DNA of 31,154 bases from an uncultured Lachnospiraceae bacterium (lineage in GTDB: Bacteria; Bacillota; Clostridia; Lachnospirales; Lachnospiraceae). The translations under genes were made by a program, and so were the position numbers. The notes under the pieces were generated by a model. It was not told the DNA's origin and searched no databases. It worked only from the letters and a program-made list of their open reading frames with translations. Each line of letters begins with the position of its first letter. The first letter of the stretch is position 1. The DNA is taken from the NCBI GenBank assembly GCA_910577785.1, contig CAJTNT010000041.1, positions 1-31,154 of the forward strand. Reading direction: 5' to 3'. Shown here one piece after another: positions 8,850 to 16,977 of this stretch.

Positions 8850-8876
8850 TTAGCACTCTTGAAGACCGAGTGCTAA
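8850..8876 (+). promoter_or_regulatory. CIRCE operator (HrcA binding site)
   Basis: TTAGCACTC, nine bases, then GAGTGCTAA is an exact match to the CIRCE inverted repeat. HrcA, encoded just downstream, binds this site and represses class I heat-shock genes. It ends 25 bases before the hrcA start, so the operon is likely autoregulated. No other full CIRCE element was found in the window; in particular dnaK has none of its own. Confidence 0.95.
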
Positions 8877-8901
8877 CAAAATGAATTTTCGGAGGATTGT
8901 A

Positions 8902-9945
8902 ATGCAGGAGTTGGATGAGAGGAAAATTAAAATATTAAATGCAATCATCCGCAATTACCTGGACACCGGGGAGCCCGTTGGTTCCAGAACCATTTCCAAG
9001 TATTCCGATCTGAGTCTGAGTTCTGCGACAATCCGTAATGAGATGTCGGATTTGGAGGAAATGGGCTTTATCTTGCAGCCCCATACATCCGCAGGACGGA
9101 TTCCTTCTGACAAGGGCTACCGCTTTTATGTGGATAACCTGATGAAGGAGAAGGACCGTGAAGTCACAGAGATGAAAGAGTTTATGATTGAGCATACAGA
9201 GCGGATGGAACGGGTGCTGAAGCAGATGGCAAAAACGCTTGCAGAGAATACGAACTATACGGCAATGATTACAGCGCCTTCCTGCCAGCGGAATAAGCTG
9301 AAGTTCTTGCAGCTGTCCCAGATTGATGCGGAACAGCTTCTGGCGGTGATTGTATTAGAAGGCAATCTGGTCAAGAATAAGATGCTTTCCACCAAGGAGG
9401 CGTTGGACAATGAGACGCTGCTGAAGCTGAATATCCTGCTGAATACCAGCCTCAACGGCCTGTCGGTAGAGCAGATAAACCTGGGGACGATTGCAAGGCT
9501 CAAGGAGCAGGCGGGGATTCATGGCAATATTGTAAGCGATATCCTGGATGCGCTGGCAGAAGCCATTCAGGAGGAAGAAGAACTGGAGATTTATACCAGC
9601 GGCACTACGAATATCCTGAAATATCCAGAATTGCAGGATTCCCAGCGGGCAAGTGAGCTCCTGAATACTTTTGAAGAGAAGCAGCAGCTGGTTAGCCTGG
9701 TAAATGAGACGTTGGCTTCTGAGGAAGAAACGGGCATCCAGGTGTATATTGGTGATGAGTCGCCCATCGGCAATATGAAGGATTGCAGCGTGGTGACGGC
9801 AACCTACCGTCTGGGCGATGGAATGCAGGGAACCATCGGCATTATCGGGCCCAAACGCATGGATTATGAGAATGTTGTGGATAACCTGAAGACATTAAAG
9901 GTACAGCTGGACACCGTATTTAAAAAGCCAGATAGGAAAACATAA
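8902..9945 (+). CDS. hrcA: Heat-inducible transcription repressor HrcA
   Basis: Repressor of class I heat-shock genes; it binds CIRCE, and in known systems GroEL keeps it active. The protein is 347 residues, normal for the family. It opens with a winged-helix DNA-binding domain (MQELDERKIKILNAIIRNYL, then LSSATIRNEMSDLEEMG), followed by the characteristic PHTSAGRIPSDKGYRFYVD segment near residues 60-80. The remainder is the dimerisation/GAF-like and inserted domains. ATG 8902 is chosen because GGAGG at 8891-8895 lies 6 bases upstream; an in-frame ATG at 8881 lies immediately after CIRCE and has no ribosome site. First gene of the operon, under its own operator. Confidence 0.96.
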   Translation: MQELDERKIKILNAIIRNYLDTGEPVGSRTISKYSDLSLSSATIRNEMSDLEEMGFILQPHTSAGRIPSDKGYRFYVDNLMKEKDREVTEMKEFMIEHTERMERVLKQMAKTLAENTNYTAMITAPSCQRNKLKFLQLSQIDAEQLLAVIVLEGNLVKNKMLSTKEALDNETLLKLNILLNTSLNGLSVEQINLGTIARLKEQAGIHGNIVSDILDALAEAIQEEEELEIYTSGTTNILKYPELQDSQRASELLNTFEEKQQLVSLVNETLASEEETGIQVYIGDESPIGNMKDCSVVTATYRLGDGMQGTIGIIGPKRMDYENVVDNLKTLKVQLDTVFKKPDRKT

Positions 9946-9948
9946 ATA

Positions 9949-10073
9949 TTAGAAGAGATTGGGTTAGAGAAAATTGAGTTTAGAAGAGATTGAGTTTAGA
10001 AGAGATTGAGTTTAGAAGAGATTGAGTTTAGAAGAGATTGAGTTTAGAAGAGATTGGGTTAGAGGAAATTGAG
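9949..10073 (+). repeat. Eight-unit, 15-16 bp purine-rich tandem repeat in the hrcA-grpE spacer
   Basis: The consensus unit is TTTAGAAGAGATTGAG. Units start at 9949, 9964, 9979, 9995, 10011, 10027, 10043 and 10059. Units 3-6 are identical 16-mers, unit 7 ends GGG instead of GAG, and the outer units (1, 2 and 8) are 15 bases long and diverged. Each unit contains TGA or TGG at its end, and because 16 is not a multiple of three the stops close all frames, so it is not coding on the plus strand. It lies between the hrcA stop and the grpE ribosome site, within the operon. Confidence 0.95.
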
Positions 10074-10126
10074 ATAGAAAGCAGCCATCCAGGCATTGGG
10101 AGGCTGCAATGGAGAGGTGAATCAAG

Positions 10127-10852
10127 ATGGCAGAAAATAAAGAAGCATCCCACCGCACGGAGGAGGACGTGATGGAAGAGAAGAAAGAGAAGGGACAGGA
10201 GGAAGCCCCAAAAGAGAGGGAAATGCATGAGGAAGCCCCAGAAGAGAGAGAAGGGCAGGAAGAGTTCCCAGAAGAGAAGGAAAACGGGCAGGGAGAAGAA
10301 GCTGCAGAGGATTTTTCGGAAGAGGATTCCGGGGAAGGGCAGGAGGATTCCGAAGAAGGGTCAGAAGGGGAAGGCGTGGAGAAGAAAAGTTTTTTCAAGC
10401 GCAAAGAGAAGAAGAATAAGCAGGATGAGAAGATTGCAGAGCTGCAGGACCGCCTGCTGCGCCAGATGGCGGAATTTGACAATTTCCGTAAGCGGACAGA
10501 GAAGGAAAAGGCGCAGATGTTTGAAATTGGCGCCAAAAGCGTGATTGAGAAGATCCTCCCAGTTGTGGATAGTTTGGAACGGGGGCTGGCAGCTGTCCCA
10601 GAGGACGCCACGGAAGACCCCTTTGTGCAGGGAATGGATAAGATTTATAAGCAGCTGATGGCAGAACTAGAAGGCCTGGGCGTAAAGCCGATTGAGGCAG
10701 TGGGCACAGAGTTTAACCCTGATTTCCACAATGCGGTGATGCAGGTGGAGAGCGAGGAGCTGGAGTCCGGCATGGTGGCGCAGGAAATGCAGAAAGGTTA
10801 TCTATACCGTGACAGCGTGGTAAGGCACAGCATGGTATCCGTGGTGCAGTAA
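10127..10852 (+). CDS. grpE: Nucleotide exchange factor GrpE
   Basis: Co-chaperone that releases ADP from DnaK. The 241 residues are longer than a typical GrpE because of an extremely acidic, low-complexity N-terminus (about residues 1-90, with repeated EEAPEERE-like and SEEDSGEGQ segments). A short basic stretch (KKSFFKRKEKKNK) follows. The conserved core starts near residue 100, with a coiled coil (ELQDRLLRQMAEFDNFRKR) and then the beta-wing domain (VKPIEAVGTEFNPDFHNAV, ending GYLYRDSVVRHSMVSVV). ATG 10127 follows GGAGAGGTG at 10111-10119. It is separated from hrcA by the tandem repeat and from dnaK by 76 bases. Confidence 0.96.
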   Translation: MAENKEASHRTEEDVMEEKKEKGQEEAPKEREMHEEAPEEREGQEEFPEEKENGQGEEAAEDFSEEDSGEGQEDSEEGSEGEGVEKKSFFKRKEKKNKQDEKIAELQDRLLRQMAEFDNFRKRTEKEKAQMFEIGAKSVIEKILPVVDSLERGLAAVPEDATEDPFVQGMDKIYKQLMAELEGLGVKPIEAVGTEFNPDFHNAVMQVESEELESGMVAQEMQKGYLYRDSVVRHSMVSVVQ

Positions 10853-10928
10853 AACACACATTCATAATATAGCAAGAAACAGTAAATCATATAAATATTA
10901 ATTTTCTATTCTATTAGGAGGTTTTATT

Positions 10929-12797
10929 ATGAGCAAGATTATTGGTATCGACTTAGGGACAACAAACAGCTGCGTAGCAGTTATGGAAGGCGGTAAGCCA
11001 ACCGTTATCGCCAATACGGAGGGCGCAAGGACAACGCCGTCAGTCGTAGCATTTACGAAGACCGGCGAGAGGCTGGTGGGCGAGCCGGCAAAGCGCCAGG
11101 CAGTGACCAATGCAGAGAAGACCATTTCTTCGATTAAGAGGGATATGGGGACCGACCATAAGAGGCGTATTGATGACAAAAATTATTCCCCGCAGGAAAT
11201 CTCGGCCATGATCCTGCAGAAATTAAAGGCCGACGCAGAGAACTACCTTGGAGAGAAAGTGGCGGAAGCGGTAATTACCGTACCGGCCTATTTCAACGAC
11301 GCACAGCGCCAGGCTACCAAAGATGCCGGCAAGATTGCAGGCCTGGATGTAAAGCGTATTATCAATGAGCCGACGGCCGCAGCATTGGCTTATGGCCTTG
11401 ACAATGAAAAAGAGCAGAAGATTATGGTATATGACCTGGGCGGCGGTACGTTCGACGTTTCTATCATTGAGATTGGAGAAGGCGTGATTGAGGTATTGGC
11501 TACTTCCGGGGACAACCGCTTAGGCGGGGATGATTTTGACCAGAAGGTCACCGACTATATGCTGGCAGAGTTCAAGCGGACAGAGGGCGTGGATCTCTCC
11601 AATGACAATATGGCGCTCCAGAGGCTGAAAGAGGCTGCTGAAAAGGCCAAGAAAGAGCTCTCCTCCGCTACAACTACCAACATCAACCTGCCGTTTATCA
11701 CAGCCACGGCAGAAGGCCCCAAGCATTTTGACATGAACCTGACAAGGGCGAAGTTCGACGAGCTGACCCATGACCTGGTAGAACGCACAGCAATCCCAGT
11801 ACAGAATGCATTGCATGATGCAGGGATTAATGCTTCGGAATTAGGCCAGGTATTGCTGGTAGGAGGCTCCACCCGTGTGCCGGCGGTACAGGACAAGGTA
11901 AGGCAGCTGACGGGCAAAGAGCCCAGCAAGTCCCTGAACCCGGACGAGTGCGTGGCGCTGGGCGCATCCATCCAGGGCGGCAAGTTAAACAAGGACGATG
12001 GCGCAGGGGAAATCCTTCTGCTGGACGTAACGCCGCTGTCCCTGTCAATTGAGACGATGGGCGGCATTGCCACCAGGCTGATTGAGCGCAATACCACCAT
12101 CCCTGCCAAGAAGAGCCAGATATTCTCCACGGCGGCAGACAACCAGACAGCGGTAGATATCAATGTGGTGCAGGGCGAGCGTCAGTTTGTAAGGGATAAC
12201 AAGTCCCTAGGGCAGTTCCGCCTGGACGGGATCCCGCCAGCAAGGAGGGGCGTTCCGCAGATTGAGGTTACCTTTGACATTGACGCAAACGGGATTGTAA
12301 ACGTATCCGCCAAGGATCTGGGCACCGGCAAGGAACAGCATATCACGATTACCGCAGGCTCCAATATGTCGGAGGCAGATATTGAGAAGGCTGTCAAAGA
12401 AGCGGCAGAGTTCGAGGCACAGGACAAGAAGCGCAAAGAAGCCATTGATACCAGGAATGATGCAGATTCCTTTGTCTTCCAGACAGAGAAAGCCCTCGAA
12501 GAAGTTGGGGATAAGCTGGATGCCAATGACAAGGCAGCGGTAGAGGCTGACCTCAATGCACTGAAATCTATGGTAGAGGCACATCCCAACGCTGAGGAAA
12601 TGACAGACGATCAGCTGGGAGATATGAAGGCCGCAAAAGAGAAATTGATGGAAAGCGCACAGAAGCTGTTTGCGAAGATGTATGAGAACGCCCAGGCTGC
12701 CCAGGGTGCGGCAGGCCCGGCTCCGGATGATATGGGAGGGGCTGCTTATACCAACGCAGAGGATGATGTGGTAGACGCAGATTATAAAGAAGTGTAG
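10929..12797 (+). CDS. dnaK: Molecular chaperone DnaK (Hsp70)
   Basis: ATP-dependent cytosolic chaperone for nascent and heat-damaged proteins; it works with DnaJ and GrpE. At 622 residues it has the usual length. The ATPase domain opens with IGIDLGTTNSCVAV and contains the NEPTAAALAYGLD and YDLGGGTFDVSI signatures. The linker LLLDVTPLSLSIETMGG (near residue 360) leads to the substrate-binding beta domain and the helical lid. The C-terminus EDDVVDADYKEV is the conserved acidic tail. It has a strong ribosome site (AGGAGG at 10916-10921). No separate promoter or CIRCE is evident in the short gap after grpE, so it is probably expressed from the hrcA promoter. Confidence 0.98.
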   Translation: MSKIIGIDLGTTNSCVAVMEGGKPTVIANTEGARTTPSVVAFTKTGERLVGEPAKRQAVTNAEKTISSIKRDMGTDHKRRIDDKNYSPQEISAMILQKLKADAENYLGEKVAEAVITVPAYFNDAQRQATKDAGKIAGLDVKRIINEPTAAALAYGLDNEKEQKIMVYDLGGGTFDVSIIEIGEGVIEVLATSGDNRLGGDDFDQKVTDYMLAEFKRTEGVDLSNDNMALQRLKEAAEKAKKELSSATTTNINLPFITATAEGPKHFDMNLTRAKFDELTHDLVERTAIPVQNALHDAGINASELGQVLLVGGSTRVPAVQDKVRQLTGKEPSKSLNPDECVALGASIQGGKLNKDDGAGEILLLDVTPLSLSIETMGGIATRLIERNTTIPAKKSQIFSTAADNQTAVDINVVQGERQFVRDNKSLGQFRLDGIPPARRGVPQIEVTFDIDANGIVNVSAKDLGTGKEQHITITAGSNMSEADIEKAVKEAAEFEAQDKKRKEAIDTRNDADSFVFQTEKALEEVGDKLDANDKAAVEADLNALKSMVEAHPNAEEMTDDQLGDMKAAKEKLMESAQKLFAKMYENAQAAQGAAGPAPDDMGGAAYTNAEDDVVDADYKEV

Positions 12798-12873
12798 AAG
12801 TGACGGTTCTGTAGGACTGCATGTTGACATGTAGAAAAAGAGGTATGAAACCGTTAGGGATAAAGAGGGTTGG

Positions 12874-12899
12874 ATCTCCCGTAGTTCGCTGCGGGGGAT
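12874..12899 (+). other. Hairpin in the dnaK-dnaJ spacer
   Basis: ATCTCCCG (12874-12881) can pair with CGGGGGAT (12892-12899), eight pairs including one G-U, around a 10-base loop. No clear T-run follows, so it may be a weak attenuator or mRNA-processing/stability hairpin rather than a terminator. The 147-base spacer also contains a short palindrome, CATGTTGACATG. Confidence 0.35.
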
Positions 12900-12944
12900 T
12901 TGCCTGTTTGGAGGTAACGAAAAAGGTTTGGAGAGGAAAGGATT

Positions 12945-14135
12945 ATGGCAGAACAGAAACGAGATTATTATGAAGTCCTGGGTGTAGATAGAAATGCAGA
13001 TGAAGCTGCAATTAAGAAGGCATACCGCCAGCTTGCGAAAAAGTACCATCCGGATATGAACCCAGGGGATGCGGAGGCTGAGAAGAAGTTTAAGGAAGCA
13101 TCTGAGGCTTATGCTGTATTGAGCGATTCGGAGAAAAGGCGGCAATACGACCAGTTTGGGCATTCGGCCTTTGACGGCGGCATGGGCGGCGGGGGCGGCT
13201 TTGACTTCTCCGGCATGGATATGGGTGATATTTTTGGCGATATTTTCGGGGATTTGTTTGGCGGCGGCGCCAGGCGGCGTTCGGCCAGCAATGGCCCTAT
13301 GAAGGGCGCGAATCTGCGGGCGGCAGTGCGTATTACATTTGAAGAGGCAGCTTTTGGCTGCGAGAAGGAAATTGAGATTACCTTGAAGGATGAGTGTACC
13401 ACCTGCCACACCACAGGCGCCAAGCCGGGAACCAGCCCGGAGACCTGTACAAAGTGCGGGGGCAAAGGGAAGGTGGTCTACACCAGACAGTCGTTCCTGG
13501 GCGTAGTGCAGAGCGCTGAGACTTGCCCGGACTGCCGTGGGACGGGGAAGATTATCAAGGAGAAGTGCCCAGACTGCCGCGGCACGGGGTATATCGCAAA
13601 GCGTAGGAAAATCAAGGTATCCATCCCGGCAGGAATTGACAATGGGCAGAGTGTGCGGATCCGTGAGAAGGGCGAGCCAGGGACAAATGGCGGGCCGAGA
13701 GGGGATTTGCTGGTAGAAATCAATGTGTCCAGGCATCCGATTTTCCAGAGGCAGGATATGAATATTTACTCTACGGCGCCGATTTCTTTTGCACAGGCAG
13801 CCTTAGGCGGCGAAGTGCGGATCAGTACGATTGACGGCGATATCCTCTATGACGTGAAGCCAGGGACGCAGACGGATACCCGGATCCGGCTGAAAGGTAA
13901 GGGGATTCCGTCCTTGCGCAATTCTTCGCTGCGGGGAGACCATTATGTGACGCTGGTGGTACAGGTGCCTACAGGCCTGAGTGAAGAGGCGAAGGATGCG
14001 CTGCGGCATTTTGACGAAGTGAGCGTACAGTCTTTGAAGAACCAGAATGGGGCGGCGACTACGATGGGCAAGCATGGCAAGAAGAAGGGGTTTATGGATA
14101 GGCTCAAAGAGTCATTTGAAGATAAGGAGCAATAA
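12945..14135 (+). CDS. dnaJ: Molecular chaperone DnaJ (Hsp40, type I)
   Basis: Co-chaperone that delivers substrates to DnaK and stimulates its ATPase. The 396 residues follow the type I plan: J domain at about 5-70 (RDYYEVLGVDRNAD, with the HPD triad in KKYHPDMNPG), a glycine-rich region (GGMGGGGGFDFSG), then a zinc region with four CxxC modules (CTTCHTTG, CTKCGGKG, CPDCRGTG, CPDCRGTG) at about 145-220, and the C-terminal substrate-binding domains. The first zinc module has Thr where CxxCxGxG has Gly, a minor deviation. GGAGAGG lies upstream of ATG 12945. Last chaperone gene of the operon. Confidence 0.97.
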   Translation: MAEQKRDYYEVLGVDRNADEAAIKKAYRQLAKKYHPDMNPGDAEAEKKFKEASEAYAVLSDSEKRRQYDQFGHSAFDGGMGGGGGFDFSGMDMGDIFGDIFGDLFGGGARRRSASNGPMKGANLRAAVRITFEEAAFGCEKEIEITLKDECTTCHTTGAKPGTSPETCTKCGGKGKVVYTRQSFLGVVQSAETCPDCRGTGKIIKEKCPDCRGTGYIAKRRKIKVSIPAGIDNGQSVRIREKGEPGTNGGPRGDLLVEINVSRHPIFQRQDMNIYSTAPISFAQAALGGEVRISTIDGDILYDVKPGTQTDTRIRLKGKGIPSLRNSSLRGDHYVTLVVQVPTGLSEEAKDALRHFDEVSVQSLKNQNGAATTMGKHGKKKGFMDRLKESFEDKEQ

Positions 14136-14249
14136 TGTGATTATGATAAGAAGCGGGGTAAAGGCGCCTTGGGGTGTGAGAAGGGCGGTTTATCTCGCTT
14201 TTGGTGTGTTCCATTGTGTGAGGGGGAGTTTCAATGGAGGAATAAATGG

Positions 14250-14278
14250 TTGCAGAAGTAAGGGATATTGATTATACT
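14250..14278 (+). promoter_or_regulatory. Candidate promoter for the transglutaminase-like gene
   Basis: TTGCAG at 14250-14255 and TATACT at 14273-14278 are separated by 17 bases, in the 266-base gap after dnaJ. It would give a leader of about 115 bases. It suggests that the next gene, and perhaps prmA onward, can be transcribed independently of the heat-shock promoter. Confidence 0.5.
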
Positions 14279-14401
14279 AGAGAGAAGAAATATGGAAGAT
14301 GCTGAGTGGATTCGATCTGGGCAGGCAATATACAGCAGGGATTGGATAAACAGGGCTTGGAGAATGGAAAGGGAGCGCGGTATTTTTAGAAGGAGGATTC
14401 T

Positions 14402-16897
14402 ATGGAGAAGAAGAAATGGGTTGTATGGCTGATGGCCATGGCGCTGGCGGTTACCTCTGTTCCGGTTTATGCGGCGGCGGGAAATGAGGGCGTACAGTTG
14501 GAAGAGGCTATCCTGACAGAAGAGGATACTTTGACGGAGGAAAATTGGTATGAATCGGTTTATTTTCAGGAGCCAGAGCAGAGGTATCCGAAGCCTGGGA
14601 TTGGCAAGAAGGGAGCCAGAGAGGCCAGCCTGAGCCTGGAGGAAAGTGTGGTGAGCCAGCTGGAGGATCTTCCGGATCGAATTGACGTGTCGGCGTACAG
14701 GATTCCTGTGAGCCAGGCAGGGGCGCCGTATTTCCAGATATTGAGCAGCCATCCAGAGTTTTTTTATGTGGAAAAGAGTACCTCTTACTCTTATAGCGGG
14801 GGATATATTTTGAGCTATACGGTGAGGTACCGCATGGAGAAAGGGGAGATCCCGCGCTGCCGGGAGGAACTGGAGCGGGAAGCAGATTTGGCGGCGGCGC
14901 AGGCTGACTATTCTTTGAGCGATGTAGAGAAGGCGCTGGCAGTGCATGATTATCTGGCGCTGCATTGTGAGTATGATTTAGACAGGCTGAACAGCAATAG
15001 CTTGCCAGCGATTTCTCACTCGGCTTATGGGGCGCTGGTGAACCGGATGGCAGTCTGCGATGGGTATGCGGGGGCATTTGCCTATATTATGAAGAGCCGC
15101 TTTGGGATTCCCTGTACCATGGTGTCCAGCAGTGGGATGGCGCATGCCTGGAATATGATTTTGATCGATAATCAGTGGTATCATGTAGACGTGACCTGGG
15201 ACGACCCGACCAGGGATCTGATTGGACGTGCGATGCACAGCTTTTTTCTGATTAGCGATAGCGTGATTTCAGATAGCAGCCATAAGCATTATGGATGGGA
15301 GTCTGAACATAAGGCGACTTCCACGGCTTACAGCAATGCCTTCTGGACGGGGGTGGAGTCGGCGGTGATCCATCATCGCGGCGCATGGTATTATTCCAAA
15401 TATGATGCGGGCAGCCGCAAGGTGAACCTGGTGAGGCGGAACAGCCTTTTGAATGGTGCGGAAGCAGTGGTTTATGCCGGTGATCTGTGGGGGACGTCCA
15501 CATCCTATTATCCGTCCAGTTATATGTACCTGGATCAGGGAAATGGAAAACTTTATTTCAGTACCAAGAGTGATCTGCGCAGGCTAAACGATGATGGCAC
15601 GGCAGAGGTGGTGTATAGGCCGTCAGTGCCAGCGAATTACGGAATTTATGGATTTACAGTCAGAGGAAGCCAGCTGTGCTATGCCGTCCAGAATTCGCCT
15701 AATCTGTCCAGTAAACAGAATGTCCAGACGTATACCTTGGCAGAATTGGAAGAACCAGTGATTCAGGAAATTACAGGGATTTCGGCAGAGGATGTGCGGG
15801 CGGTTTATGACGGGAAGGCAAAGCAGATTAGCGTCAAAGGCGCCTTGGAAGGGGATGTGGTGCGTTATGCCTTAGAGGGGCAGGCGTCATACAGCGCCTC
15901 GCAGCCGGAAATGGTGGATGCGGGGACATACCGGGTAAGCTACCGTGTGGAGCGCAGCGGCTATCAGGCATTTACGGGTACGGCAGTAGTGACGATTGCG
16001 CAGGCGGTTCCCAAGTATACAGCCCCCAGCAGGCTGCAAGGAAGCAGTGGGAAGACGTTGGCAAGCGTTGCCCTGCCAGATGGTTTTGTCTGGCAGACGG
16101 CGGATACGAAGTTTTCCCAGGAGGGGACGTTTACTTATGTTGTAACATATGTGCCGAGTGATACGAAGAATTACCAAAAGGTTCCCAATATCCGGGTGGA
16201 AGTGGAGGTGTCTTGTCCAGGCCATCGTTACCGTTCTGTGGTAACCCAAAGCCCTACGATGGTGAAGAAAGGGCTTCGTACTTATACCTGTACGCTTTGC
16301 GGGGATACGTATACCGAGGAGATTGCCATGCTTACGCCCCAGAAGCCGGGCAATGCCTCCGGCCAGAAGGTGGCCAAGGTAACCGCCAGCTCCCTGAAAT
16401 TTACCTGGAAAAAAGCCAGCGGCGTACGCTACGAGCTGACACTTTCCCAGGGAAAGAAAAAAATTAGCGCCAAGGACACCAGCAGCAATTCTGTTACTTT
16501 TACCAAGTTAAAGCCTGGCACAGAATACAGCTTAAAGATTACGCCTTACCGAAAGGCGGATGGACAGAAAGTCTATGCCGCTAAGTCCGCCACAGTAAAA
16601 GCCGCAACTGCGCCATCACAGGCCAAATTGTCTTCGCTTCGCAAAAGCGGCAATAAAAGTGCCAGGATTGCCTGGAAAAAGGCGTCTGGAGCCAGCGGCT
16701 ATGAAGTCTATATGAGGACGGGCAAGGGTGCATATAAGAAAATAAAGACGATTGCCAATGCAAAGACCGTATCCCTTGTAAAATCCGGTCTCAAGAAAGG
16801 AAAGACCTATAGCTTCCGTGTACGGGCCTATAAAAAACTGGGAAATAAAAAGGTTTATGGCAGCTACAGCAGCACAAAGAGTATCAAGATAAAATAG
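14402..16897 (+). CDS. Secreted transglutaminase-like protein with Ig-like and fibronectin type III domains
   Basis: An exported 831-residue protein. Residues 1-25 form a signal peptide (KKKWVVWLMAMALAVTS, then VYAAA). A transglutaminase/protease core at about 165-275 has an apparently intact triad: Cys219 in MAVCDGYAG, His248 in GMAHAWNM and Asp263 in WYHVDVTWDDP. Such domains act as cysteine proteases or crosslinkers; the substrate is unknown. A propeller-like segment follows (about 315-455), then Ig/MBG-like modules (455-605), a small Cys-rich motif (CPGHRY with CTLCGDTY, about 604-633) and two fibronectin III domains (about 646-831) with a very basic C-terminus. I see no LPxTG or S-layer anchor. 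It interrupts a run of cytosolic chaperone and translation genes and has its own candidate promoter. AGGAGG lies just before ATG 14402. Confidence 0.82.
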   Translation: MEKKKWVVWLMAMALAVTSVPVYAAAGNEGVQLEEAILTEEDTLTEENWYESVYFQEPEQRYPKPGIGKKGAREASLSLEESVVSQLEDLPDRIDVSAYRIPVSQAGAPYFQILSSHPEFFYVEKSTSYSYSGGYILSYTVRYRMEKGEIPRCREELEREADLAAAQADYSLSDVEKALAVHDYLALHCEYDLDRLNSNSLPAISHSAYGALVNRMAVCDGYAGAFAYIMKSRFGIPCTMVSSSGMAHAWNMILIDNQWYHVDVTWDDPTRDLIGRAMHSFFLISDSVISDSSHKHYGWESEHKATSTAYSNAFWTGVESAVIHHRGAWYYSKYDAGSRKVNLVRRNSLLNGAEAVVYAGDLWGTSTSYYPSSYMYLDQGNGKLYFSTKSDLRRLNDDGTAEVVYRPSVPANYGIYGFTVRGSQLCYAVQNSPNLSSKQNVQTYTLAELEEPVIQEITGISAEDVRAVYDGKAKQISVKGALEGDVVRYALEGQASYSASQPEMVDAGTYRVSYRVERSGYQAFTGTAVVTIAQAVPKYTAPSRLQGSSGKTLASVALPDGFVWQTADTKFSQEGTFTYVVTYVPSDTKNYQKVPNIRVEVEVSCPGHRYRSVVTQSPTMVKKGLRTYTCTLCGDTYTEEIAMLTPQKPGNASGQKVAKVTASSLKFTWKKASGVRYELTLSQGKKKISAKDTSSNSVTFTKLKPGTEYSLKITPYRKADGQKVYAAKSATVKAATAPSQAKLSSLRKSGNKSARIAWKKASGASGYEVYMRTGKGAYKKIKTIANAKTVSLVKSGLKKGKTYSFRVRAYKKLGNKKVYGSYSSTKSIKIK

Positions 16898-16977
16898 GAG
16901 ATAACGGGAATTGACGGTACACAGAGGGCAAGTCCGCAGCAAAAAGAGCATAACAGTAAAATAAAAGGAGTTCTATT

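Noticed and set aside
9949..10073. Tandem repeat as a CRISPR array
   Set aside because: Units are 15-16 bases with no unique spacers between them, so it is a simple tandem repeat.
12207..13736. 509-residue minus-strand frame across dnaK and dnaJ
   Set aside because: It is antisense to two certain chaperone genes, shows no family features, and its length follows from the codon bias of the real genes.
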